DNA of 64,000 nucleotides from Akanthomyces muscarius (Eukaryota > Ascomycota > Sordariomycetes > Hypocreales > Cordycipitaceae). This document shows, piece by piece, positions 36,124-47,176 of the stretch. The stretch is from positions 1,550,001 to 1,614,000 of the forward strand of contig NC_079243.1 of the NCBI RefSeq assembly GCF_028009165.1, given 5' to 3'. The position numbers were made by a program, and so were the translations under genes. The notes below the pieces were generated by a model, which saw nothing but the letters and a program-made list of their open reading frames with translations, did no database searches and was not told the origin of the DNA. Position 1 is the stretch's first letter. The number at the start of each line of letters is the position of its first letter.

Positions 36124-36965
36124 ATGCGGGTGACACAATCGCTGCTCGGCAAGAGCTTCTTGACGCGTAGTCTCGACGAACTGAAGCGTCGGTCTAGCAT
36201 AGGTACACGGTCCTGCGCGCCTACTCTGTCTAGCGATGTACTGACCTGACCGCAGCATGGAATCTCGAAGCCGTGAAGGGGCCCAACGGTCCACGCCCTC
36301 TCTACGAATTCAACGATAGCGAATGCGTACGCGACTGCATCCTCATGTCCGACGACCTTATCGGCGGCTCCTCCAAATCACACCTCGATCACATAAACTC
36401 ACCTCCCACCACAACCGCCTCCTCTACCAGCACCTCGTCACCACCATCATCATACGCCCGCTTTCATGGCTCCATATCCACCGCCCTGCCCAGCGACCGG
36501 CTCAAGATCAAGCGCACTGGCTATGCCGCCTTCCGCACGCCCAATCAGACGCCTACGCTCTTTGGAAAGTCTGTCTGGGATATCGACCCCTACATCTACC
36601 TCGCGCTGCGCATCAAGTCCGACGGCCGCTCGTACTTTGTCAACGTGCAAACCGAAGGCGTCGAGCCGACCGACCTCCACCAGCACCGTCTCTTCGCCAA
36701 GCGGCCCGGGCAGTGGGAGACGGTCCTGATCAAGTGGAACGACTTTGTGCGCACCAACTACGGCTTCGTGGTGGAACCGCAGACGGAGATTCTGCGGCAG
36801 CGTGTGGCGACGGTGGGCGTGGGACTGACGGACCGCGTCGAGGGGCCCTTTGAGCTTTGCATTGAGCGAGTCTGGGCGACGAATCAGCCACCCGAGGTCG
36901 ACGACGCCGAGGTAGAGCAGAATGGGGGGCTGAAGACCAAAAAGGGCACAAAGGTAAAGTGGTAG
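36124..36965 (+). CDS. CIA30: complex I intermediate-associated protein 30 (CIA30)
   Basis: Two exons (36124-36202, 36256-36965) give 262 residues. The CIA30 domain starts near WNLEAVKGPNGPRPLYEFND and continues RDCILMSDDLIGGSSKSHLD, FHGSISTALPSD, GYAAFRT, LALRIKSDGRSYFVNVQT, WETVLIKWNDFV and VGVGLTDRVEGPFELCIERV, all family hallmarks. In Neurospora, CIA30 is a chaperone needed to assemble NADH:ubiquinone oxidoreductase and is not part of the finished enzyme. The C-terminus is Lys-rich. Its stop is only 99 bp from the convergent APC5 stop. CIA30 is a known flank of the mating-type region in Sordariomycetes. Confidence 0.93.
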
Positions 36966-37064
36966 CGAGAGCAAGCAGACAAAAAAACTGTAACATAGTA
37001 TAACTAGGCACTGGCGCGTGTCCTCAAGGAAACCATTTAATTCTGTATATTGCACTAATTTCCG

Positions 37065-39517
37065 TCATGCCGAGCCCAGACTCAGCGCCTCGGCGTTCTT
37101 GCGAAGCGCGACATATGCCGCTGCATAGTCGGCCGCCAGCGTCATTTCTCCCGTGAGCTTCATAATCATCGCCCGCTTCGCCATGGTCTCGCATTGCTGG
37201 TTGATATCTTCGACGCTCGACCAGTGGTCAAACGAGCGCTGCACCGCTGCCAGCGCTCGCGTCATGTATTCGCCGCGCTTGCTTGACTTGGCCTCCACCC
37301 GTCCCGCCATTCCCATGTTGGCATCGGCCAGGTATGAGTATAGCCGAGCCGTCAGTGCCGGTGTCTCGCATTCGAGTGAACGTGGGAGCGCTGCATCGAG
37401 CATACCGATTGCGGCCTCGAATTCCTCCAACGAGATGAGAATGTTGGCGAGCGCACCTGTTGCCTCCCATAGCTGGGGAATCAAGCGCGCTCGCCAGGCG
37501 AGGTTGGTTGCGCGGATTGCCGTCGAGAACCCGCGTAGTGTGCGTCCGCACTTATCGAGGAGAGCAACCTTGAGGAGCAACAGTTTTACAAGAATAGCAA
37601 TGTCTTTGTTTTCGTCTTTTATGATGGCAATCATCGCACTGACCTTAGCAAAGGCCGCTTGCAAATCTCCTCGTCTTGTTAGATAGTCAATGTGTAAAGA
37701 CTCAATCATGAAGGTCATGTCTGGTTCCAAGTCATCGGCCTTTGACTGCAAAAGCTGATCAAGAAGCTCCTGAGCGCCATCCAGGTTGTTGTGGTGCAGG
37801 TCTTTGGTGAGTTTGATGATCCCTCTATATTTGTGCCAGTATTGACTTGGCTTCCACGACCGGAGGGAATTGCTGTCCAGGCCCTCTAGCTGCTTAAGAC
37901 CGTCGTCGTATTTGCCGCGCTCAGCTTGGATCAAGCCAAGGCGACAAATGATTTTGAGTTCGTCGTCGAATACGGAATGATGATTGTGACAACACAGGAA
38001 TATCTCGCAGGTAGCTGTCGACAGGTGCGTGAGCCCCAGTCGACTCCATAGCGCAGCGTAAAGCGATAACTGGGCGCCAAACATGTTTTTCATGTTTCGC
38101 GTGACAATGAGATGCGAGCTGCGCACGAGATACTCGACAGAGGTGGCAACACTTTCTCCATTTATCAAGCCCAGCTTTGCTTCACTGAGTAGTACTGAAC
38201 TCCATAGCGCGCCCATGCCCGATTCCTTTGCCTTGACGCGAAGATACGCCAAGCTTTCTTTGCCTGTCCCGAGAAGGCTGTTAGACTCGAGCTCGCGGAC
38301 TAGCTTGGGATGTGCACGACCAAAGTGAAATAGCCAGTTTAATGCAAAGTTGAGACATGTCATGTCCCTGTTCTCGCGCGCGGTAGTGACCGTTTCGAGC
38401 ATGGTGGTGACGGCATCGCGGTGGCAGCCAAAGTCTGCCTGCAAGACCGCCAAGTTCATCAACGCATATTGATAAAACAGACGGTCACGATATTGCATGG
38501 TATAATCGAAATAGCGGTGTAGAAGTTCAAAGGCAGAAGGATAGTCCCCCGCTCTCCATGCATTTAGAAAGCTGCCCAGATTAGCAATGGCCTTTATCTA
38601 CACGGCAGAAGCTTACCTTAGATAATGCGTCAGGCTTGGAACCAGGAAACTGGCTTGAAGAAGATCCTGAAATTGATGGATCGTCTCTAGAGGTACTCTA
38701 TTGCCGTATTCTGCACGTGGTTAACATTGCCACCTCCGCATGGCGCGAGCAACCTACTTTGCATTTGCTCAATTTGAAAATCGAGAAGCAGTTCAACATC
38801 ATCAGTGCTGACGGCCACCGTACCGAGGCGATCGCCGGTGAGCATGTCGTCGTATGTAACTGAGGTGAGGGCAGAAACACTCTCTGGGCTCCAGCCTTCA
38901 GCTGCACCGAGCAACAAGACATTGTCAAAGCTGAGTTTCCCGAAATTTGGATTTTTTCGTTTTTGGTGGTGCGCCGTGGGCTGCCGGTACCGCACAAAAT
39001 CCTTCCACAGCTCTGCACAGTCGTGGAATCGCAGTCGCTGGTACTCGACCATGGCGCGGCGGATAAATGCTCCAAAAGGCGAGTTGCGGGCAATTTGCAT
39101 GCCCTCTTCCATGTCGGGAACACCCGCCTCGCTAAGCCTGCGCAACTCCTCTTTTGTCTTTGCTAGTAGTAGCTCGAGGTTCTCAAAGAATTCGCAGAGC
39201 GCATCTAGGGAATTAATGTCCCATAGCCGTGCGAGGAACTGATCCCACAACTTGCGGCCTGGCATGCCCATGACGAATGGGAAGCTTCCCAGCAGCTTCT
39301 CAAAATCCTTGATGGTAATGACGAGGCTGACGATGCCTTCAGCCTTGGCCCATCGGCCAGCCTGCGTAGTTGGGGGGCCAGCGGCATCGTGGCCCATAGT
39401 GTGCGAGGTAATGAATGACAAGACCGGGACTATGGCATCGCTGGGGATGGCTTCTTCGATATAGAGCTGCATGAGGGCCAGCAGGCCAATTTTGGCTGGA
39501 TTCAGGTACCGAGCCAT
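37065..39517 (-). CDS. APC5: anaphase-promoting complex subunit 5 (APC5)
   Basis: Three exons (39517-38758, 38710-38617, 38571-37065) give 786 residues. The APC5 signature lies across the last junction: SFLNAWRAGDYPSAFELL followed by HRYFDYTMQYRD, with FYQYALMNLAVLQADFGC after it. The C-terminal two thirds is built of TPR-like helical pairs (for example AALWSRLGLTHLSTATCEIF and CRLGLIQAERGKYDDGLKQL). APC5 is a scaffold subunit of the APC/C ubiquitin ligase that drives exit from mitosis. Start at 39517 (MARYLNPAKIGLLALMQLYI) is the first ATG of the frame and fits the helical N-terminal domain. APC5 next to COX13 and APN2 is typical MAT-flank synteny. Confidence 0.93.
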
Positions 39518-40155
39518 GGTGAATGTTTCTTGGATATCAAGCTATGTTGCCTTCTTGCTGTGTCCCGTGTCGAGAGTGTGCTCTGAAAGAGATGCATTCT
39601 AAGCACCTTGGCGAGTCATGCAGCTGCGGAAATCAAAGACTTCCCAACGTCAAGCATCCCTGCTTTTTACTTGTCGCCTCAAGAACTCAAAGAAGATTTC
39701 GTTCGGTGCAGGTACCTTAGGTTGTGGTATTGGGCGGCGGAAGCCGCGTCGTGGGGCAGGCGGACGCGTTTGGTGCAACTGCCCGGCGATTCCTCGGTTG
39801 CAGCCAAAAGCAACGAAATCACAGCTGCAATCACCTCAAAATACTTGCAATTCACGAGTTCACTTAATTGAAAAAAAAAAAAATGGACATCTTTCGCCGT
39901 AGAGAAATAATTTGCAGCCTCCCATAAGCCTGCTGTTGTCTGGCTGGAGCAGTACGACGCAGTAACGCTTGCATAGTAGTACTGACATGTGAGCACAAAT
40001 TCCCACCAACAATCATTGCAGTCACGCGCATACGATACATGGCTGTCACAAAGGAAATAGATTTAGTTATCCTCTAGGGAATAAGTACAAATTGAACCCC
40101 GGCGGGATGCTCTATCAATTCACCAACACGCTGCGCTACAACTGCAATTTGACGC
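39518..40155. other. APC5 promoter and COX13 3' flank
   Basis: 638 bp between two minus-strand genes. A poly-A run (about 39871-39883) is present, and a tRNA-like phrase near 40085-40140 was examined and rejected. No gene seen. Confidence 0.55.
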
Positions 40156-40921
40156 TTACGCGACCTTGTCCTTGTTGTGGTAGTTGACCTTGTCGTTCCA
40201 GCTATTCCATTGGTTAGTAAATGCAGATAGTAGACTCGCTCAACGATCTCGTCGACAAATATTCGTAGCCGGCGCAATCGTCTCGGGAGAAGCCATCTCA
40301 AACTGCAACTTACAAAAGAGTCTACAGAGTGTTAGCTTGGAAACAAGTCTCTCGACACGGAGATCAGAGCTTACCTTGTCACCGTTACCCCACTGGTAGT
40401 TCTTGGTGCGGATGTTCTGGTAGGCGTACTCAGTGCGCTCCTCCAGAGCGGGCATGTGGCTCCAGTGCTCCCAATGCTCGTTCCACAGGTAGTAGGCGTT
40501 GGCAGCGGCGGCGATGAGGCAGGGGGTGACGCCGCTATCAGTTTGTTAGCTGTACTGGACTGCGAGGTTCGGATGCAGTGCCTGTCGAATTTGTAGCGGA
40601 TTTGTTAAGAGGCTCGATTGAGGCTTATTATCGCTCGGCAGGTTTCGGGTCGGCATAACGGAGGCTTACTAGATGGAAATCTTCTTCCAGAGCGCTAGAA
40701 AAGCATTAGATATACTCCCCAATAACAATTGATGCCCTGTCACAGCTCCCGGAGACTCAATGGCGCTTACCGGTGGTGCCATCGGCGTGGTCCTTGATGT
40801 GCTGGCGCTCCTTGATGAACTCGTTCTCAGAGGCGGAGCTGGCGAAGCGGCGCTGAGCACCTGCGCGGGCCTGGGCGACGAAGCGCGGGGCGTTGCGAAC
40901 AGCCTGTCGGGTGGCAAACAT
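40156..40921 (-). CDS. COX13: cytochrome c oxidase subunit VIa (COX13)
   Basis: Five exons (40921-40771, 40694-40670, 40534-40375, 40321-40314, 40201-40156) give 129 residues. The start MFATRQAVRNAPRFVAQAR is a mitochondrial presequence. The mature part reads ALWKKISIYGVTPCL, one membrane helix (IAAAANAYYLW), NEHWEHWSHMPALEERTEY, YQNIRTKNYQWGNGDK and TLFWNDKVNYHNKDKVA, the family's full pattern. Subunit VIa sits at the intermembrane-space side of complex IV. Two microexons are required: a 25-nt exon encoding the LWKKISI block and an 8-nt exon (ACTCTTTT) encoding T-L and two bases of F. Both have good GTAAG donors and TAG acceptors, and frame closes exactly. It is divergent from APN2 across 441 bp, the usual arrangement beside MAT. 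Confidence 0.95.
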
Positions 40922-41362
40922 GGTGATGGTAATTGTTGATGACGGCGATTGCAGAGGTGCAGGTTTGGTGGTCCGTCAGGCCATTTTCGATGAAGCTCGG
41001 CTCCAGCGGCCGGTGGATGCCTGGGTATTGAGGCGCCAATTTCAATTGGTGCACGTGACTTCGTGGGGGTTCCGCGCTATTCGCAGTTTCGTCATGAACG
41101 AACGGCGCGATCGTGGGGCGACGGGGTAACATCTCTGTGTCCGATCTGACTGCAAAAATACGGAATCGAGCTTCATGGGGGACGTTGAAGCTTAAAAAAT
41201 AACATACTGGGGAGCACGCCACTCATTAGCCACATTGCCAGAAATCTGGTCTGGCCAGTACCGATTTTGGTCTCTGGTGGATATGAAGTGGGCGACGGGC
41301 GATTTGGTGGTGCTTGAGTGAAAAAGGTACGACACTTGGGATCTTTTAAAAATTGCAACAAA
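40922..41362. other. shared promoter of COX13 and APN2
   Basis: 441 bp between divergent starts. No coding frame seen. Confidence 0.6.
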
Positions 41363-43586
41363 ATGGGTTTCAGAATCACCACGTGGAATGGTATGTGGCC
41401 CAAACAGCGATTGTTAATACAGAGGTTAACATGCCACAGTCAATGGCATCCGGTTCGTCTGTCCTTTGCTCGGTTCACTTGCAGTACACTGACTTTGCAG
41501 AAATCCATTTGGATATCAACCATGGCGAGAAAAGCGCACATTTCAGGTAACAAATCGCTCCAGGATTGATTGTCTCTTGCTGAGATTTTAGGCCATGTTT
41601 GACATTCTCGAGGCCGACATTGTCGTTATGCAAGAGACCAAGATTCAGCGCAAAGACTTGCAAGATGACATGGTTCTCGTGCCTGGCTGGGATGTATATT
41701 TCAGCCTGCCACAGCATAAAAAAGGTATGCTGGCTGAGCCGATGAAATAGGGCCCTCGTTGACACGTGTAGGCTACTCTGGAGTCGCCATCTATACCAAG
41801 AATGCGACATGCGCACCGATCCGTGCAGAGGAGGGCATCCTGGGAATACTCTGCCCACCAAAAAGCAATACACCATATCGAGACTTGCCTGAGGATAAGC
41901 AGATTGGTGGATACCCAACGATGAGCCAGCTGCGCGGGAACGTGGATGAAGCATTGCTCGACTCAGAAGGACGATGCGTCATTATAGAGTTCCCAGCGTT
42001 TGTGCTGTTTGGAGTCTACAGCCCTGCTAACCGGGACGAATCTCGAGTTGAATTTAGGGAAAGCTTTGTGGAGGCTCTGGAGGTGCGGATACGGAACCTG
42101 ATTGCTGCAGGCAAAGAAGTGATTCTCACCGGAGATTTGAACATTATACGCAGCGAATTGGACAGCTCCAATATTGCCGAAGGTCTCAGAAAAGAGGGAC
42201 TGACTATGGACGAATGGCAGTCGATGCCAACGCGACGAATACTCAACCAACTCCTGTTTGAAGGGACCATCATCGGCGAGCGGGACCAGGATCGTGAAAA
42301 CGCGGTTCTGTGGGACATTTGCCGCTGCTTTCACCCCAAACGGACGGGCATGCACACTTGCTGGGATACGAAGAGAAACACGCGGCCGGCCAATGTCGGT
42401 AGCAGAATCGACTACATCCTGTGCAGCGACGGGATTAAAGATTGGTTTGTGGAATCTAACATCCAAGAAGGACTTATGGGATCGGACCACTGTCCCGTAT
42501 ATGCCACGATGAGCGACAAAGTCAACAAATACGACCGGGAGATTGCTCTGGCAGAAGTCATGAACCCTGCCGACATGTTCCGAGACGGGCAACGGGTCCG
42601 GAACTGGGAACAGCGAGATGCCCTTGCCCTTTCAGCTAAGCTGATTCCGGAGTTTGATCGACGGCGAAATATAAGAGACATGTTTACACGCAAAGCATCG
42701 CAGACCTGCTCGCAGATGGAGAACAAAGCCGGTCAGTCGCCGCGTGATGGAGCCATGGGCACGGGCTTTGACACAACGAGCTTGGGCATGACTGTGAACG
42801 GTGCGAGCGGCTTAGACTACACAAACTACTTCGGGGGTGCAGAAGCGGCACTGACATCGGCACGGAGCACCGTGAGTTTGGTGCGAGGGAGTGGGAACAA
42901 GAGAAATCCCGAGGGGCCAACTGAGGCCGGGGGTCCAGCGACCAAGAAAAACAAAGGTCCCAGCGACGCAAAGACAAAAGCTACCGGCGGGCAAAGGACA
43001 CTGCAAGGATTCTTCAAGCCTAAGACTCCCACTGCAAAATCTGCAACAGAGGCGGCCGCGCCGGTTCGGGCCGGCCACAGCCCAGTGACTGGACAGGCAG
43101 TGACACCACCTCCAGCCAACGGAGTGTCTTTGCAGGCCCAAACGCCATCGCCAGCGATGTCGACGCCACCAAATACTACGCCGACGAAGGGGTTTTCTGC
43201 AGCCAAAGTGTTTGACCCGATTGAAGCCAAGGAGTCGTGGTCGAAGTTGCTCGGCAAGCGAATAGTTCCGAAATGTGAGCACGATGAACCGTGCATCAGC
43301 CTGGTGACCAAAAAGCCGGGCGTCAACTGTGGTACGCTCATTTATTCCATCACTTTCTCCTACCCTTTTTTTTTTTTGTTTTGGCGGTGCTACTGAAGTG
43401 GCCGTTTGGCACGTGGGGGAACAAGGCTAACATGTCTGTGCTTGGTAATTGACAGGGCGTTCATTCTACATTTGCCCTCGTCCATTGGGGCCGTCGGGCG
43501 ACAAGGAGCGAGACACCGAGTGGCGCTGCGGGACGTTCATTTGGAGTAGCGACTGGAACAATGCCGCATCATCGAACGGCTTGTGA
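41363..43586 (+). CDS. APN2: AP endonuclease 2 (class II, ExoIII family) with PIP box and zf-GRF
   Basis: Six exons (41363-41390, 41440-41452, 41501-41546, 41592-41724, 41772-43331, 43456-43586) give 636 residues. The spliced start MGFRITTWNVNGIRNPFGYQ needs a 13-nt exon to supply VNGIR, the ExoIII-family opening motif with its catalytic Asn. MQETKIQ holds the metal-binding Glu, GDLNI (about 194-198) and GSDHCP (about 310-315) hold catalytic Asp/Asn and Asp/His. QRTLQGFF (about 481-488) is a PCNA-interacting PIP box, and the C-terminal CEHDEPC...CGRSFYICPRP...WRCGTFIW is the zf-GRF finger that binds single-stranded DNA. The enzyme repairs abasic sites and 3' blocks in the nucleus. APN2 is the standard left border of the MAT locus in Hypocreales and was used by earlier workers to find it. 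Confidence 0.95.
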
Positions 43587-45329
43587 GGCAAAACTGGGCG
43601 TGGGACCTTCCTCGTACACGAAACCGAGCAGTTGGATACTGAATATGTAATAATAAATGAAGGTGCACACAGGACACGCCACGTCGAACATACAGCGTGG
43701 CCAGGTCGGTTCCAAGGTCACAATTTGAGCTCTGGAGCTGAGGGTTTTGCCTGAGGGAGATTTTGGCATAGGCGCCCAGTCTATGTGCGCTCCCAAGTGT
43801 ACATAGAATAGCCGTTTGGGTTACTTCCTGGGCAAGTCCGGAAGATGCTCTAGCCGACGAGACAGAGACAGACCCACGATCAATTAAGAAAAGTTGGCCA
43901 CAAAATCGAACAATTTTGTCAGGGGCCAGGACGCTAGACAAACATCTCATCGCTGAGGCTAGACATGACCCCATTTTCTCGCCAGGGAAAAGCCACGAGG
44001 TAACACGAATGAAATTTTCAAGTCTCAGTGCGGAATAATTAGTCTCTCTACCTATGAGCACCAAATTGGAGGGAGGCATGGAGGGAACCAGGTACTCGGG
44101 AGAGGTTGCACAGGCAGGAAGAGAGAAAAAGCAACGAGGCCTGCGCTGGCAGATTGGCAAACCCTGACCATGCTGTGTACCCCCAAAAAGAGGCTGGCAA
44201 CGCTGGCAATGCTGGCAATGCTGGCTGGGCTGGGGCCGGGTGGTGGGAGAACCTGGCTGGTCAGGGTAAAGTGAGGCAAGGACTCGCAAGCCAGAGGCCA
44301 GAGAGGGGGTGTGTGAGGTACGTCTGTGCAATGAACAAGGGGCCGCTGTCTTTGTGCGAGGGTGAGGTCAAAGTGAGATGGAGGGTGCCATGCCATGCCA
44401 TTGTGTCACTGGTGCAACCCGCCAGTACCTAGGTTCCCAGGTATTTGCCAGCGCCAGCCAGCCACGCTCGAAATAGACATGACATATGATTTACGTGGAA
44501 TCTCGCCATGATGCATCTTTAGGATCTACTAGTCGAAACCCACACAAAAATGAAAGTAGCATAAGAAACTGATTTGGAGGGCCGGCCGTACCGGCGGAGA
44601 GCCCGCAGGTGAGCTTCGAGTGGAGCTGTGAATCTACATGTTCTCTGCACTTCATTAGTGGCGATGCTCGTTGCAAAAGAGCGGCGCCTGACCGCTGGTT
44701 GTTTTGTCTTGAAAGGGCAGAAATTTCTCAAATGTGATAGAGGTTCTGGTATTGCAAAAGTATGGTAACTGGAGAAAAAAGCATAAAGAGCTGCGCCCAC
44801 TGGGGTGATGCGCCTGGTGTTTTCTCTGCACGAAACAAAAAGTGTCAAAGCCAAATCAAAGTGCCAACCATTTTCCGTTTCCCTCGGAGCCTGTTATTGT
44901 TCCTAGTAACAAGGGCCTGGAAAGTACCATATAATAGAACAAAGAAATATGAAAGCAAAAAAACACCGTGATCCTGTTGCGCCTGGTCTGTGGGCTGTGG
45001 GGGGCTGTGAAGCAGCGAGTGGTCCTTTCACGTCGCGCAAACTGGCGCTATTAGTGAAGAGTGAATGCTTGTAAGAGGTGGAGCAGTGTTAAGCAGTTTA
45101 CACAGAGTGCAAATCGAGGATGACGCTTTGGCTATGCTGAGCTGCAAGGGCCCCGCGCCACGAATCCGCACGGCTCTAGTATTGTTCTTTGCTATTGTTC
45201 TCGTCAGCCGGCATCGTTCTATGCTCAATTTCTCAAATACGCTCGCGCCTTCCTCTGCCCTTACAGATGCGATAACATCGTCGATCTTTCACGATATATC
45301 CCCCCATTGTTCGTCGCCTACTCATAGAT
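43587..45329. other. APN2 to MAT1-1-2 spacer; no MAT1-1-3 seen
   Basis: 1.74 kb where MAT1-1-3 (an HMG-box gene) lies in many Hypocreales. Reading all frames, I see no HMG-box pattern of the RPPNAF(I/L)LYR type. A 264-codon minus-strand frame (43537-44331) has no domain-like composition and overlaps the APN2 end. Confidence 0.6.
44193..44225. repeat. 9-nt tandem repeat GCTGGCAAY, about 3.5 copies
   Basis: Units at 44193-44201, 44202-44210 and 44211-44219, then a partial GCTGG before GCTGGGCTGG. Confidence 0.8.
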
Positions 45330-46810
45330 ATGGACAGCGTTTTCAACTTTATCCCGCTTTGGACGCAGGATGAGTGTATTGCGGACTCAAAATTGGCTAT
45401 CGACTCAATAAGAAGCAAAGTTTTACGACTGTGTTTGGAAAGGAACAGGAGCAGGGAAGAGAGGTCCCCATGCCTTGGGGGTATGTTAATTCTGGCGCAT
45501 TGGAGTTTTGTCGCTAACCAGATGCGCCTAGATGTATTGCACGATGTTGTTTACGCCATTGAAAGCCTGCTTTGGAACCCGCAAGATGAAAACGACATCA
45601 TTGATCGAATAGTTGCGTTCGGCGCAGAGCAGAAAACCGACCCCGTTCTGATGGTCAAAGAAGCGATCGCTCTCTGGTACATTAGCGCAGTGCCAATTTC
45701 TACCCGAGATCCTCACCAGGGTTTACCACCTGATGCAGAGATAGAGGTAGAGGCCGGCGCGACAATATTGAGATGGAACAGACAATATGCAGCTAGCAAG
45801 CACGAAATTGCCAACCTCGGCCTCATGGCAATGCTGACGACATCTGAGACATGGTCACGTCCGGAAAGCCCAAGCCTCCAGTTCGGAACTTTAGTTGCAA
45901 ACGCCGCCACTGCAATTTTGTTTGGAGCTTTCATGATTTTCCCGAAAATAAAGATCAGCGAGCCCTTGAGTTTACTGGTATCGGTTCTCAAAGACAACGA
46001 GGCGATGCAATTGTATTTGAGAACCACCTGGCAATTGGCTCGAGAGGGTGCGTCAAAGTACACCAACTCTCCGTCTGCTGAGTTTGGAGCAACTGCCTCT
46101 GAGGTCAAGATCGATCACGCAGGAAGGCGATTGTTGTGCAAAGTTGGACAAGAGAGTTGGTCTGAGGCGTCTGTCTGGCATCCCTGTCGAAAAACACCTG
46201 GCTCCGCCTGGAATAAATTTATGAAGAATACGCAGCAACCATACTTCCCCCTCAAGAAAACCAGGACGGCTCTTCAATATCGACTTCCAAGCTCTTGTCT
46301 CTCCCTAGCGGAGCCATGGGAAATATATTATTCTGAACTGCGCTCTAAATTTGATCAGGTAAGATGCCTCGCACCCCTGCGCGCGTCCAACTAACACATG
46401 GCAGGCACACCGACAGAGAATCACCCTTTCTAATAGTGAGAGGGCAGCGCAATTCTCGAAACTAGCAGATGAAACTTGCTTGCCATATCCAATGAAAGAG
46501 CACTCAGAGAATGTACGTAGGCTTTGCCCATTGCGGGAGATTTGTCTGACGTAACAGTCCGCAGAAGCCATCGTCGAAATGGAGCAGGAATATCTGTACA
46601 ATGTTCCAATGGTATGTGGCGTATTCCGTCTTAAGATAGGTGTGAGATACTGACCCAACAAAGATCAAAAAGAACATCAATGATCTAAGAGGAAATTTGT
46701 CGCTTCCCTTCATTACAAGCACAGCACAGGCACTCAGATTTGAAAGCGAACCAGACGAGGTGGAGGCGGATCTATTTCTGATGACTTTTAGCGAGGGTAT
46801 ACCAAGCTAA
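45330..46810 (+). CDS. MAT1-1-2: mating-type protein MAT1-1-2
   Basis: Four exons (45330-46358, 46405-46512, 46558-46611, 46664-46810) give 445 residues. The introns are only 45-52 nt and all phase 0. No DNA-binding motif is visible; the protein is helical with a W/P/F-rich C-terminal half (WHPCRKTPGSAWNKFMKN, LSLAEPWEIYYSELR, CLPYPMKEHSEN, SLPFITSTAQALRFESE). The identity rests mainly on position: same strand, directly upstream of MAT1-1-1 and next to APN2, which is the Hypocreales MAT1-1-2 slot. The family carries a so-called PPF domain (conserved Pro, Pro, Phe) and is required for fruiting-body development in studied species, with unknown biochemistry. I could not align the PPF residues with certainty. 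Start ATG at 45330 is the first of the frame. Confidence 0.8.
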
Positions 46811-47176
46811 TACAATGTAATAAAGCCTGTTTTAATGGTCTGCCTTTGAAATCAATTGTTGTACTGTCAGCCAAGGCTGCTACTCTTCTGTCCATACAAC
46901 AGCTGACCTCTGGAATCCAAAGCTCAACCAGCCCAGCCACTTCATAGCGGGGCCTGGTGGCACCACAAAGATTCACCCCCCTTAACAAGCTTGCAGGGGG
47001 GGCGCTTGGGCGCACACCCTCCCAGTTCACCTGCCTGCCAGCAACATCTCACTTCCAATCGAGCACAACCTTCCTGCATTGTTAGGCTCTAAAATAACAT
47101 TTCAATGACCACTCCCCCCAAAATTCAATGCATCCTACATCACCATATTTCTTCAGCCGCCGTTTCCCTTGACAAA
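46811..47176. other. MAT1-1-1 promoter region
   Basis: 366 bp between the two MAT genes. It contains an in-frame alternative MAT1-1-1 ATG at 47105. Nothing else seen. Confidence 0.6.

Noticed and set aside
40085..40140. tRNA-like phrase on the minus strand near the COX13 stop
   Set aside because: Has TAGCGCAG and GGGGTTCAA motifs, and CAAATTG/CAATTTG could pair, but D- and T-stems do not form and the overall length is too short.
43537..44331. 264-codon minus-strand frame as a MAT1-1-3 candidate
   Set aside because: No HMG-box residues, overlaps the APN2 3' end, and includes the translated GCTGGCAAT repeat.
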